A stretch of 64,000 nt of DNA from Sinotaia quadrata (GCA_028829895.1 CM054177.1:41682664-41746663); one strand, 5' to 3'. Positions 37,160 to 49,670 are shown, counted from the stretch's first letter. The notes: a model not told the origin generated them from the letters alone. A program made the numbers and translations.

Positions 37160-37880
37160 AAAGTCAACCTTCCTACGGACAACGGCCACTGTCGGCAAAT
37201 GTACTAGTAAAACTGTTAAGACTGTCATCCTTTTTTGGCGCAGCCCTCCGAATCCTAGTTTTCTATGGGTCTGACGCGCACCTAACGTGTCGGAAAGCTA
37301 ATTACCGGTGCATTGGTATAGAAAGTTATCTCCCTGTTAGCGACACTAATTTCTTCACAGTTCCTACCGAAACTCTTCGGAAAGCAGCCGTTCGTGCCGA
37401 CAACCAACCGTTCCGAATTAAGTATTCGCAAATGCTTGTTCATTCCCGAGTGAATCTGGTTGCATTTGACGAGAGAGAGTTGAGAGGTTAGGGTAGGCAG
37501 CAGATGCATGCTAGTTTGTTTGTTTTGTATTTTTTGTTGGACGTTGTGCAGAACTTCGGCGGTGGACCCCTTCGATTTCAAACGAAAAAGAACGTTGCTG
37601 CATACAACATAAATCAGATTCCGCTACTGAAAGGGCCCCCTCCACCCCTAACAGCCGGGGCTCTTGTGCATTGCACAACCTGCAGAATCCATTGCCTCGC
37701 CACTGGTGGTTAGAGAGTTACATCCCTTTAAGAGTGGACCGAATGGACTTCCTGCGGCAAGGGATCCCTTCAAAACTCTAAAAACGCATACCCTACATCG
37801 CCGTTACCTTCACACACATTCAACAACCCCCGAACCTACCCCTTATGTACTCATTCATGTCCTCACAATATGGTACGTGC
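37160..37880. other. GC-richer flank upstream of the peptide gene
   Basis: Less AT-rich than average. It includes TTATCTCCCT at 37327, the reverse form of a motif I recall from molluscan DNA, and a 15-bp palindrome TTGTGCATTGCACAA near 37670. Open frames on both strands show no domain. Confidence 0.35.
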
Positions 37881-37887
37881 AAGTATT

Positions 37888-37889
<2 letters not shown>

Positions 37890-37962
<73 letters not shown>
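37890..37962. repeat. (GT)n microsatellite
   Basis: About 36 uninterrupted GT units. Confidence 0.97.
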
Positions 37963-37966
<4 letters not shown>

Positions 37967-38138
37967 ATATCCACAAAAGAGTTTTAAGACCAAGACCGTT
38001 CGTCAGTGTGCAAACATGATTCTTTATATTACAACATTGCCAATGACCTAGGAAAATTGTTTTTCAGTGGCTGAAGCGTATATTGAACGTGAATGAGTTA
38101 TTCCACTCACCATCAACACAACCTATCATGCGCTCTCA

Positions 38139-38206
38139 CAAACACACACACACATATATACATATATATATATACACTCACACACACTCAAACACACATA
38201 CACACA

Positions 38207-38243
<37 letters not shown>

Positions 38244-38457
38244 AAACACACATACACACACTCACACACACACACACACACACACACGCCGCGCAAACAC
38301 ACACATATACACACACGCGCATATATATACACATATACACAAACTCACATACACACATATATACATATACACACATACACACATATACACACATATATAT
38401 ACATATTCACACACATATACACACATATATACACACATACACACACATACACATACA

Positions 38458-38488
<31 letters not shown>

Positions 38489-38531
38489 ACATACATGCAC
38501 TCACACTCACACGCACATGCACTCACACTCA

Positions 38532-38574
<43 letters not shown>
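38139..38574. repeat. Long CA/TA microsatellite
   Basis: CA repeats are interspersed with CTCA, ATACACA and ATATAT phrases over about 435 bp. An ~85-bp block (CA run plus CTCAAACACACATACACACA) is itself duplicated near 38170-38270. Thr/His-rich and Cys/Val-rich frames here are artefacts. Confidence 0.95.
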
Positions 38575-38575
<1 letters not shown>

Positions 38576-38794
38576 CCTTTCTAATCGCACTAGGTTATCA
38601 GCTCTTTGTTGGCAGCTAACGTCCACAGTGGACCATTAAGACCAATGTTCCATTAAGAGTTTATCCTGAAGAGTTCTAAACGATCGCATTTGTCTTCTTG
38701 AAAAAAAAAACTGTTTGATAACTAAACCTCACATTTGGGAATAATTTGCGTCCGAAAAATTGTATTTTTTATCGCCATACAACATGTACGGTTT

Positions 38795-39060
38795 TATGTA
38801 ACTGTATATACCATTTGGTAAGTGTTGTATGTAAAACTGTATATAAAATTTGATAAGTGTTGTGCGTAAAACAGTATATACCATTTGATAAGTGTTGTTA
38901 TATAAGACAGTATATATCATTTGATAATTGCTATGCGTAAGACTGTATACAACATCTGTAGGTACTTACTATGTCTAAGAATGTGCACCATTTGATATGT
39001 TATGCAATTCAGTACAACATTTGATCTATGCTTACACAACTCTTTACAACATTTATTGTG
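38795..39060. repeat. ~40-bp minisatellite, degenerate
   Basis: About six units with ACTGTATATACCATTTG and ATAAGTGTTGT blocks decay to the right. Confidence 0.85.
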
Positions 39061-39064
39061 CTTT

Positions 39065-40455
39065 GCAACATAGAAAATTTGATATTTGATGCCCATTTGA
39101 ATGAAAGCAAATCTTAAAGAGGCTAGTTATTAATATTTCCGCCAAACAGGTAATCTTGCCGAGACGCTAACATTCAGAAGACACGCTCTATCTTCCATCA
39201 ACAGATCCTCTTAAATGCTAATTACGACCACTCGTGCCATTACGCCAAAGCCTGCAAGGGAGCGCACACAGTCCAGACAACCAAATGTCAGTTAAGTGCT
39301 AATCAAGATCTTGTAAAGGCTCGTAGCCTGTGACGTGTGATAAGTGCTAATCTAAATCCATAAAAGTCTCATTAGAATAAGACGTCAGTTGAGTGCTAAT
39401 CTAGAACCATTAAAGGCTCATTAGCCTAACACGTGTGTTGGATAAAAAAAAATTAAAAAGTGTCGTAAGAGAAGTAACACAAGACATTTCAAATGCACGA
39501 AACCAGTAATTTACTGTCTGATGATGGTTATGGGTAACGCTAAATGCGACGTTTTCCCTCGAACACGTTTAACGATAACTTGAAATACCGAACTGAAATA
39601 AAATTGTTGTCCTTGGGGTCATGCCAAACTTACAAGACAATTGTGAGCATAAACCAACAGAATACACTGACATAGATGTCATGTGGTACTACTAAGTGAA
39701 AAACATTGCATGCACACGACAGCTCTGAGCATATCCCAACAGAATAAAATCACAATAAAATTACTTTTGACATAATGCCACCTAGTTAATGAATATTATT
39801 ATTATTAATCATCCATAACTAATTATAAGAGATTATAATCTTAATTTATGGTATTAATAATTATCCAGAAGACGACCTCTCGTCTCTCTCACTTGGCGGT
39901 ATTGCAGGTGCTGTAAACATTTTCTATCTTCTACAACATTAAAGACAAACATTTACTGCCATACAATATTTCCATTGGCGGAGAACATCTTACTAAAGGA
40001 GACGATAAATCCATCTTGAATCTATATTTAGCGACCCCCATCCACTCACTATCTCTCCAACACATGGTTATCAATATGTTTAAAAGGTCAATAAATTCAA
40101 CAATACATTTATTAAGTCAACAATCAAATATACATGTAACAAATAAAATGAATAGATTACTTGACACATTATTTCCATGAAACCATGTTGGAATAATTTC
40201 AATGCACGTGCAGTCTTATATCCTAACACAGATTATTGCCAATATAAATCACACGATAATTCTTATCAGAGAGCAAAAATGGAGTTAAAGAGAGATAAGC
40301 AAGAATAGTTTGTACAGAAACTTGTCTAGACAATGATGCAATTGTCTTTGTGTGCTTACATTACAACATCACAAGCTTGTTGTCCACAATAGAAGTGTCA
40401 GCTCTTCACGTGTTTCTTTTGCACACTGTAGAATATTCAGGGGCCGGCATTCTCT
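39065..40455. other. No gene recognised
   Basis: AT-rich. At 39280-39430 a ~55-bp phrase (AGTGCTAATC...TAAAGGCTCATTAGCCT) occurs three times. No coding frame is supported. Confidence 0.4.
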
Positions 40456-40460
40456 CGAGA

Positions 40461-40705
40461 CTAAAATGGGAGCTTCTTCACCTTATTAGTTTCCTCAAGC
40501 TGAGCAACAATGTAGCAAATTCCAGTAACTTCCTTGAACAGAAATTCCACGATGTGGTTGTGGTCGAGCATACTTTGCCACCATACGTCAACAGAGTGCA
40601 GTGTATCCTTACACTTAAACATTATGCGTCGAGACTTCTCAAATCTGCCATGGGCGTGGCGTTTATTAGAGGTTCTAGTAATTTTTTTAAAAGGCTGTTT
40701 CTTCC
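40461..40705 (-). CDS. Candidate terminal coding exon, unknown protein
   Basis: The minus strand has a strong acceptor (TTTGTTCCTTACAG ending at 40706). It is followed by two bases and then 80 open codons to a TAG at 40463-40461. The product begins Lys/Arg-rich, with a central Asp-Val-Trp-Trp motif and an Ile/Val/Leu-rich C-terminal half. It is compositionally protein-like and I do not recognise it. Immediately upstream on the same strand (40791-41363) lies dispersed-repeat copy B, so this may be the first coding part of that transposon (a gag-like protein) or a host exon beside it. The opposite strand is open for 155 codons (40350-40817) but shows no motif. Confidence 0.38.
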
Positions 40706-40790
40706 CTGTAAGGAACAAACACTAAGTTTTCCAGTTTATACACTGTTAACTCCATTCATTATTTCTTACATTCAAGTCTCATCTTGCAGT

Positions 40791-41363
40791 TTTCTACAAC
40801 AATATTTCTTATCCTGATACATACATACAGCATAATAAATACAACATAACAATTTTATGAACGGGTTCAATAGAAACAATGTCAATTGTTAAGTATAGTT
40901 AACAATTTGTAGAAATAATAGTCTACTCACATAATACATCTCTATGTAAATCGTAAGTATATCAATAGCAAAATGCACGAATAAATAAATCAGTCAGTTA
41001 ACTCACCATTAAGCTAACAATTACCTTTCATGTCCAGACTTCTTCCACACCAAATTCAAAGTGATTAGAAAATAAACTCTTTTCAACAGATAAAACTTTG
41101 ATCTCAGCTTATTAGCTGACCTCGTCGTTCGTCGTTCTTATATATCTTAACCATTGTATAATAAATAATGCCCACCCACCTAAATCTTCTTTAGATTACA
41201 TTAGCAAGTCTAGCACATTCTCCACCAGAGTTGTTTACTCCAACTCTTGGCACTTACAAAAATATCATCATAAGCAATAACCAATGTCGGTTCACTTTGA
41301 CATTTAACAATTTATATAAGAAGTAAGTTTAGAAATATGGATAGGCGAATTTACTCCACTACA
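40791..41363 (-). mobile_element. LTR-like dispersed repeat, copy B (longest)
   Basis: It starts TGTAGTGGAGTAAATTCGCC on the minus strand and shares about 150 bp with copy A (27435) and about 90 bp with copy C (43963). Further downstream it again matches C: GTTAACTGA, TTGCTATTGAT, ATTATTTCTA and finally TATGCTGT...GTATCAGG. Alternating matched and unmatched stretches suggest old copies with indels. Assignment to an LTR retrotransposon is inferred from the TG start only. Confidence 0.6.
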
Positions 41364-41364
41364 G

Positions 41365-41550
41365 TATTATAAGTTATATTATTTACATAAGCAAATCGCA
41401 TGTACAAGACAGTTGGGGGCATGATCTAACTTGCATTATGAGACAGGAAGATCTGTTGTTGACAGAAACAAATTGCATGAGGTTTTTAAAATGATTGCTC
41501 GATCCCAAGTAATGATTGATTCTAATCACTGTATATTCGATTTTCAAATG
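41365..41550. other. No gene recognised
   Basis: Short unique spacer between repeat copy B and the next tandem repeat. Confidence 0.4.
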
Positions 41551-41553
41551 CAT

Positions 41554-41655
41554 ATGTCCCAGTTCATTATTACCAGTTACCTAAGGGCGTGGTCACATGT
41601 CCCAGTTCATTATTACCAGTTATCTAATGGCATGGTCACAGTACCAGTTCACAGT
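41554..41655. repeat. 43-bp tandem repeat, ~2.3 copies
   Basis: ATGTCCCAGTTCATTATTAC recurs at 41554 and 41597, with a partial third CCAGTTCACAG. Confidence 0.88.
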
Positions 41656-41812
41656 TCACGGTCATAGCGGATGATGCAGAGCAAGAAAAAATATTTTCTT
41701 TACTTTTGCATTTCTTTCGCTACGCTCATAATTTTATTCATGATCAATAATAGCAATCCAATTTTCTTCTTCATTACATTTTTAAAAAAGTATCACAGAC
41801 GCTTTGCCTCAG

Positions 41813-42097
41813 TCAATTCATCTTCACGATTCTTTGTGCAATGTATTTGTTTTTCTTCCCCTGTACACACAATTACTTGCCAGCAATTCATCTTCACGAT
41901 TCTTTGTGCAATGTATTTGTTTTTCTTCCCCTGTACACACAATTACTTGCCAGCAATTCATCTTCACGATTCTTTGTGCAATGTATTTGTTTTTCTTCCC
42001 CTGTACACACAATTACTTGCCAGCAATTCATCTTCACGATTCTTTGTGCAATGTATTTGTTTTTCTTCCCCTGTACACACAATTACTTGCCAGCAAT
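41813..42097. repeat. 70-bp minisatellite, four identical-looking copies
   Basis: Units hold TTCATCTTCACGATTCTTTG, GTATTTGTTTTTCTTCCCC and TGTACACACAATTACTTGCC. I see no differences among the four. Because 70 is not a multiple of three, each translation frame cycles through three peptides, and three overlapping ORFs (up to 151 codons) result. Confidence 0.95.
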
Positions 42098-42099
42098 GC

Positions 42100-43605
42100 T
42101 TTCTTGCGGCTATGGGCGCTCAATGACAAATATGCCATCGTTTCAATTAATTAAATTTCTTAGTTTATCAGCAACACAATTCTGAATAAACTTTGCAAAT
42201 GGACACGAATGGCAGATGAGGGGGGGGGGCGAAAAGTTTAAATTACTATTTCATGTGTGCGTGTGTCTGATTTCTCGTGGAGATGTTAACTGCCAGCGGT
42301 CGTAACGATGTTCTAAGCAACATACACTCTTAACGAAGGCGACCTGGCTGATCCACTGTCAATGTTTACAGATTGTAATCTTAAGGAAATACTGCAAGCT
42401 GAAGGACGTGTTATAGTTTCCGTTCACTTGCAATTTGCTTTTCTTTTAAGTGCAACACAAAACGTAATACACTAACCACTTGTCGTTTACAGGTAATTCC
42501 TAGGGTTCAATTCATACAATGAGAACGTTTTCTAGTAAATTGGATTTATGGATGGTTTCGTGTTTTCTAATGTTGACTTTCTTTTCTTCTTGTATATATT
42601 TCATTTTTAATATTTATTTTTTTAAGGGGTGTTTCTGTGTAGTCTTAAGCAGTACAGAATAGCGATCTCTTGATTCACATTTGTTTTCCATACAAGATTC
42701 CTCATTATTGTAGAGTGGGAAAAGCTACGGAAAGAATAGCCGACCTACTTCTTATGTGACTGGTTTTGACAGAGATATGTGTATGTAGTCTGCTATTCCG
42801 TTCAGTATCAGATAGGGTTAATCCCATGAGATTTTAATTTGATTTAGCTGTTATTGGATAGTGGAGAGATTCAGTTTGATAGGAAATTACTTTGGTAGAG
42901 ACAGAACGAAGAGTAATACACTGTCACGGAGAAACAGCACCGACACACACTGCTAACTGCACGTTATTTTTAAACACAAAATGTTGACTTTGTCAAAAGG
43001 ATAACTAAGGTTCTTAGGTGAAATCTGGTTTAATTCTGGTTTATAGTCTTTTCACTCAGAACGAGCCATCAGAAGCATCAGAGGAACACAAAGGAAGCAA
43101 ATCAAATTAATTAAAATCAGCATTCCTCTGAAAGAAACGTTCTACCATGTGAAGAAACGAACGTGATATTCATGGTCACTGTCTACACTTACTGTCTAGC
43201 AATTGTAACAAACAATCACATTATAAGTGTTCAGTCCTATCAGTAAATATACATTAATAGACAGATAATCTGAGGGGACATAATTTGCTTGTTTTTTTGG
43301 AGAAGCAGTTCATTTGGGTAACACAGCACTCCTGCTTATGTGCATTCGTTGCTATGCAGTGTTTCAAATGCCACACTCTGTAAATCACTCAAGCAGGGCT
43401 GTGGAACTAAATGTTGGTGGTTAGTTACAAATAAAGTCTGATGTCATATCAAATGTGTCGCAGGCTGGGACATAAAACGACCAAAGTACGATGTCACATC
43501 AAATGTGTCATAGATTGTAACAGATAAGTAAGACACCATATCACAGTTTGAGCTTAATATACTAAAGGTGAACTCTACTTGTCGAATATCGTGTTTGGAT
43601 TTCTT
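42100..43605. other. No gene recognised
   Basis: AT-rich unique sequence with a G10 run at 42220. Around 43440-43530 the phrase ATGTCA(C/T)ATCAAATGTGTC is repeated about 60 bp apart. No gene is supported. Confidence 0.4.
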
Positions 43606-43611
43606 AGTGAC

Positions 43612-43885
43612 TTATTGAACGGACTGTGGACTAAACACTAGGTTCTGCGTCTTCACGTACCTTTGCTCAGGAATGGATTGTGGACCAAACACTGGGTTCT
43701 GCGTCATTAGGTACATTTGCTCAGGAATAGATTGTGGACCAAACGCTGGTTTCTGCGTCATCACGTATCTTGGCTCAGAAATGGATTGTGAGTCAAACAC
43801 TGGGTTCTACGTCATCACGTACCCTTGCTCAGGAATGGATTGTGGACCAAACGCTAATTTCTGCATCAACACGATTGGTTGTTCA
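43612..43885. repeat. 54-bp minisatellite, five copies
   Basis: The unit GGAATGGATTGTGGACCAAA...TTCTGCGTCATCACGTA repeats every 54 bp (for example 43671 and 43725). The unit length is divisible by three, so Cys-containing repeats appear in the plus frame and Gln/Pro repeats in the minus frame. Substitutions fall in all codon positions and include non-conservative ones, so I see no sign of protein selection. Confidence 0.9.
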
Positions 43886-43962
43886 AGTTTATGGTAATAT
43901 TTTCTTAAAAACGTGACAAAATAAAAAGAAAGTTACTAGACAAAGTTGTATTGATATAATGG

Positions 43963-44300
43963 TGTAGTAAATTTGCTTATCCCTATTTATAGACTTAATT
44001 GTTATATAAATTGTTAAAATGTCAAAGTGACCTGTTTGGGACTTTGAATTGAAACATAACTCCAGTCCGGTCATAAGGGCAATCATTAGATTATGGTAAG
44101 TTAACTGATTGATAAATAAAGAATTGACTTTTCGTACATGTTTGCTATTGATGTATGATTTGAATTGGTGAATGCATATGTAAAGGAACCATTATTTCTA
44201 TGTTCATCAATTTGACTATGCTCTACATTATAATTGTGAATTTTGATTGATGCTGTTTTGTATGCTGTGTGTGTATCAGGCTAAAAGAAATTGTTGAAGG
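43963..44300 (+). mobile_element. LTR-like dispersed repeat, copy C
   Basis: It starts TGTAGTAAATTTGC, lacking a GGAG block present in copies A and B. It continues with TTATAGACTTAATTGTTATA and GTCAAAGTGAC, then matches copy B again to GTGTATCAGG at 44271-44280. Orientation is opposite to B. Confidence 0.58.
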
Positions 44301-44304
44301 ATTT

Positions 44305-46255
44305 GTAAGTTGAGAATATTTTTAAGAGAAAAAGGAGTTTGGAGATGAAATATGCCTGAAATTTATTTCTGCCTTAATTTGACTTTAACTTTTGAGTTAT
44401 CAATTCATGCTACAATGACTACTGTGTTCTACTAATTTACATTGGTGTGTGGATCCAGTGCTGTCGTCATCTATCAGTAAAATGTGTTGCTGTTAGTTTG
44501 ATTTATTTGTATTCTGTTTGAGTGACAATATTATGGAAATTGTGGCTTGAGTTTGATCTTGAAAATTCACCAAGAATACTTTAAATGTCCCTCATGGAGT
44601 GTTGAGTAAATCACATGGAATTTCAAGAACACTCCTTGTGCTTAATAGCTCATATGAAATTCAGGACGATTCTATATGGTGCACTTGGAAAGCACAATGA
44701 AGTTTCTGGAACAGTTGTGTAATGCATCTAAAAGTGGTATGTGGATCTTTGCCTATGTATGAAAGGGAGTGACTTGTTACAAAACTCATGATTGTGAAAC
44801 ACGTGCCAGCAACAGCCGCCATCTTTGAACAGGCTTTGTTTATTGACTTTAACTATTTCTCTAAAACTCCACTCTCATTTCCGTGATGATATCTATGAAT
44901 TTGATTATGTTTTTATATTAATTGACTGATTATGTCTATGGTAGGATGAATTAAATTATTGTTCAGCATTAACTGAGCATTGTTGTGAAGTGACGTAAAT
45001 GGCAACACTCTTTTGATTTTATTCATGTTGCACATTTGGTTGTTGATTTAATAAATTTATTGACCTTCTTGCACATATTCATAACCTTATGCTGGAGAAA
45101 AAAAGTGAGTGGATGGGGTCTTGCTAAATATGGATTAAAAGTCGGATTTATCTTCTCCTTTAGTAAGAAGTTTTCCACCTACGGAAATATTGTGTGACGG
45201 TAAATGTTTGTATTTAAAGTTGGGGAAGAGAGAAAACGTTTACAGCGCCCGCATATCTGCCGAGTGAGGAAACGAGCGGTGTCTTCTACAGAATTATTAA
45301 TAACATAAATTAAATTTATCATCATTTTTAATTAGTTATAGTTGATTAATTAAATAATAATAATAATAATAATAATAACCATTAATTAGGCGGCGTTGGC
45401 GTCACAGATATATAGAGTTGTGATCACTTAGTGATATGAAGGAAAGTTCTAGTGGCAGTTTGTGTCGGCCTTTTAGCTCTGAACATACCATAATATAAAA
45501 GAACTTTAGAATACAACGTGTATTGATATTTGCAGCTCTGGACATTTGACAATACAAAAGAAAGTTTGAATACAGTTTCCATTGACATTTGCAGCTTTGC
45601 ACGGGAAAGTTGTAGCTGTAAGGTAGGGGCACTCTAAATAAACTTTATCGTAAAGGGACGAAACCCAAATGAACGCATAGGCAATGAGTGAAGATAACAC
45701 AAGAACAACAACGTGTTGAAGCGCTTTAGAATATTTTCTGCTGAACGCTATTTCGAGCCATAGTGACGAAACATTGACTTAATTTGTATTAATTTCGGTT
45801 TTGTTTCAAAGATTCAAAATGGCAGCATTCAAATAGAGACACTCTGCTCCAAGCCTAAACAGTTTATTTATGTTGACCTGAAAATTGACCTACTTAAGCA
45901 TAATTAGCATATATGTTTCAGTCAGTGCTGATTCCTTTGACGGATGATAATGATGCAGCCATTAATAATTGTAGCTGTTTAGTACCACTCAGGTTATTGT
46001 ATGTGTCTTGTGACCTATGACTAGTGTTGTGAGTGTGTAATATGAGGACTTCCTGAAAGGAATGTCATGCGTGCTGGTAGTCTGTGACAGGCAATATTAG
46101 ATCACTAGTTTACTAGTCACTTGTTAGTAAAAAATGTGTATTTTATACTATACATGAGACAAACACAAATATATACGTACACAAACAAATCAACAACAAC
46201 AACTATAATCACGAACAATAGAAAAATAAAAATCATATTCATTCTATGCTTGAAG
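44305..46255. other. No gene recognised
   Basis: AT-rich. An (AAT)n run is at 45355-45378. Around 45470-45600 a ~60-bp phrase (TACAACGTGTATTGATATTTGCAGCT and its variant) is duplicated. No coding region is supported. Confidence 0.4.
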
Positions 46256-46257
46256 AT

Positions 46258-46271
46258 TATTCTCTCTCTCT

Positions 46272-46315
<44 letters not shown>

Positions 46316-46330
46316 CACACACACACAAAC
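46258..46330. repeat. (TC)n(CA)n microsatellite
   Basis: A short TCTCTC run followed by about 27 CA units with two CTC interruptions. Confidence 0.96.
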
Positions 46331-46334
46331 ATCT

Positions 46335-47260
46335 TTTTCATTGAAACTATTTATTGTCGACAAAAGACTTCATAAATCCATCAAATTATTACCGTACACT
46401 TTCATGACAAAGCAGAAGTAAAAGGAATTAACTACAATCTTCCGCATCTCATACAAAACCATGATAAATGGCCTTAATTGAGAATGGCTGTGTTTAAGAC
46501 AGAACAAAATATATGCACGGCTACCGCATTTTAAACTGACTTTTACACGGCGATGTAAATACTTTAACGGTGTTGATTAGCAGAAGAATAACAGTGACAT
46601 ATTAAGAGAACAACAGCGAATATGATAAAGATTGCAGTGGTGTCTCTAAATGTGAGTCATTACAACTATGGTAGTTATGTATTTGATGAAATTGATGACA
46701 ATAGAATTGATGGTAATGGACAACGTCTTTCACTTTCCAGGGCAATCAACATGTCCATTCAGTGTATGGCTTATGATAATAGATAAAGGTCCCATTCAGT
46801 GTATGGCTTATGATAATAGATAAAGGTCACATTCATGGGGAAAAAATATCTGGCGAAATTTTCTAAATATAAATTTCTATTTCATTTATTTCTCTTCTGC
46901 GACTCCATTCTGGTTTTGAGCATATTGTTCGGGGGAGGGGGTAAAAATATTGGCACATCTATAGAACTGACTTTAACAATACCAAAATATCTAGAAGTGC
47001 ACATGCCTCATGTTGGAGTAAGTAATATCAATCTTGAAAAGAGATGACGATTGGCGTTCTTTGAACTGGCCCAGGAAACATCTTTAATCGTTGCCTTTCA
47101 GAAATAAAAAGTTACATTTAACTTTACCGACATGAGAATAAGCAAATCCAGCAACTGGATATGACATCTTGCGCAACAACCATGTGATGTAGACACTAAA
47201 ACAAATACTAACACGCCAGTACAGAACTAATATCCAAAAAATGAAATGTGAACAATACCA
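46335..47260. other. No gene recognised; one 39-bp duplication
   Basis: CATTCAGTGTATGGCTTATG plus GATAATAGATAAAGGTC occurs twice in tandem at about 46750-46830. Otherwise unique sequence, with no gene supported. Confidence 0.45.
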
Positions 47261-47269
47261 GGAAACAGA

Positions 47270-47665
47270 ATTTGAACTTTACACAGAGTATCTAGAGCTT
47301 TCCAAAATACACTTCAAACATGAACTTTCTGTGTACATTACAAAATACTTAAACGTTGCATACAAAACACTTTCTGCGTACGTTTAAAAATACTTACAAT
47401 TTTGCATTCAACACGTTTCGTCCGTTTATTACAAAATACTTAAAACGTTGCATACAACACGCTTCCTCTATACATTACAAAATGCTTAAAATATTGCATA
47501 CAACACACTTCTTGATTACATTATAAAACACTTAATATGTTGCATACAACAGACATCTTGCGTACATTACAAAATACTTAAAACATTGCATCCAACACAC
47601 TTCTTGCTTACATTACAGAATGCTTAAACGTTGCACACAACACACTCCACGCATACATGCAGAAC
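47270..47665. repeat. ~47-bp minisatellite, about eight copies
   Basis: Units combine ACATTACAAAATACTTAAAA, CGTTGCATACAACAC and a variable ACTTCTTGCGT part. Indels keep the period between about 45 and 50 bp. Confidence 0.9.
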
Positions 47666-47669
47666 ATTT

Positions 47670-49065
47670 CAGTAGTTTGCTCACTATATTCTGAAATGCA
47701 TCGACATCAGAATACATGGAATGGACATTTTATGAACGTAATCAATTTCTGGAAACTGACAAAGGCATACATTGAAAAATAAATGAGATAAAATACTCGT
47801 GGACAGACGTATATAGCAATTTTCCCCCGTTTGTTTCCCTTTTCATGCGAACTCGTTTAGCTATGTTTATCGGGATACCGGATATTCTCTGCTACATTCC
47901 AGATGTTTCAGTGTGTTTTTGTAAAAATTACAATTTGTATTTACCAATATATACCCCATCAGTTTTGTGTGTTCCTTTCCCACCCCGTTTTTTTTATTAT
48001 TTTGTTTATAAACAAACCAAATAAAAACATGAAGCGAAGCAATTTATTAGTCCGTCATCTCTTGATAACTGTAAAAAATAAAAGTTATAATATCGCATTT
48101 GTTGAACGGGATTTAGTAGAAGAGGAGAAGGCGGGGATCTGAAGAAAATAGTTTCTAATTACTGTATGCTTAAAATGTACAAACACATAGATACGTGCAC
48201 AGTCTGACAAGAACGGGACGTTTTCATGACGCCATCCGTGTCACTCTCAGAAACTTCAAGTGCACGTACATTAGATTTATGCTGTTTCCATGGCAATCAA
48301 AACAGATGGAGAAAATATGAACAAATGGATTAAAATTCGGGAGTCGATCAAGGGTTAAAGCGGTGTCTATGATGAATCTATGTTTAATAAGCTTACAACG
48401 CTAATTTTCATAAGGCAAGCTCATTCCATGACGGTCCTCAAAAATGAAGGATGTTTGGTTGTTGATACAGATTTCAATGTGCTCCGAGTTATTGTCTTTT
48501 CTTCAAGATTTCTTTTTTGTTTTCTTTTTATAAACCCAACTTCTTGGTAAATATTTACTTACTAGAAGTTTGTTTGTTTAGTGATGTTAGTGATGTTGAA
48601 ATTATATTCTCAGCAAGCACTCATGGTCTAGCACGGATTGTACTTTTTTTTTGGGGGGGAGGGTGAAGGGGTATATTCTTTCTTCATGCAACCAGTGGGT
48701 TTAATGTATACGAAGACGCTAAGAGAAAATTATTTTTTGTGTGAAAACCTTCACTCTTTTACCCTTGCAGTAAAACACCGAATGTAAATGACAATTTTAA
48801 ATTATAATAAATGTTGTGTTTCATAGATGATAGTTCCATTAAAAATTGTTTTGAAGTTCTAACATATCAGACGGATATTTCAAACAAGGAATACAGGTAC
48901 ATGTTATGTGAAGCAAATAATATGAACCTGCATCTTGACAGGAACACTTTTATTGAATTATTATGGCATAATTTCATTTTGAGCTGTTACTGCATCTAGA
49001 CATGAATTGTGTAAGTGGAGATTTTAGTATAAGCATTCTTTGTTGTAAAAATACGTTTATCCCGA
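47670..49065. other. No gene recognised
   Basis: AT-rich unique sequence. A good acceptor (CCCTTGCAG) ends at 48770 but leads into stops in all frames. A weaker AG/GT-bounded 70-bp frame at 48827-48896 is not convincing. Confidence 0.35.
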
Positions 49066-49074
49066 TATTCTAAC

Positions 49075-49203
49075 ACACTTGTTTCTGTTACTATCAACAT
49101 TCCTTTCTGTGTTCGTTATTAAATATAACTAAAACTCACACTTGTTTCTGTTACTATCAACATTCCTTTCTGTGTTCGTTATTACATATAACCAAAACTC
49201 ATA
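49075..49203. repeat. 63-bp tandem duplication
   Basis: CACTTGTTTCTGTTACTATC...GTGTTCGTTATTA(A/C)ATATAAC occurs twice, 63 bp apart, with two or three differences. Confidence 0.92.
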
Positions 49204-49204
49204 C

Positions 49205-49670
49205 ATCATTCATCGGTAGATTTACAGTAATGGTATCATGCCACTAGAACGATTCTTAATTTTAAGTATATATGTGTTAACAAACTCATTTCTACGCAAG
49301 ACCAATGAATTGCATTTCCAGTTTCACAATTTACACTGGCTGACTTTATCTCTAGAAATTTGTTGTGACATACCATGACCTGCGGACGTTTTCCTTGCGT
49401 TCTTAATCTTCACGCTGTCTGCTAACCACCGCGAGCAAATATCAAATATAGCACCCGTCCGCGAAAGTAATACAATTTTATAAATAATAACATTAATATT
49501 TTATATTAAAACAGAACAATACACAACACCTTTCCGGCAAATATGTTGAGTATCTGTTAGCAAGTACTATGAACTGTAAGAACTTTTACTTTCTTTGCAA
49601 CTATTCTTTAATCAATACCCTTCTTCGTGTGAAACTGATGTGAGACAAGGTTCAAGGTAGGCGCTCTCCC
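49205..49670. other. No gene recognised
   Basis: AT-rich unique sequence. Confidence 0.4.

Noticed and set aside
38083..38619. 178-codon Thr-His ORF
   Set aside because: Translation of the CA microsatellite.
48770..48896. Exon behind the CCCTTGCAG acceptor at 48770, or the AG/GT-bounded 70-bp frame at 48827
   Set aside because: The first hits stops in all frames. The second is too short and has a weak acceptor.
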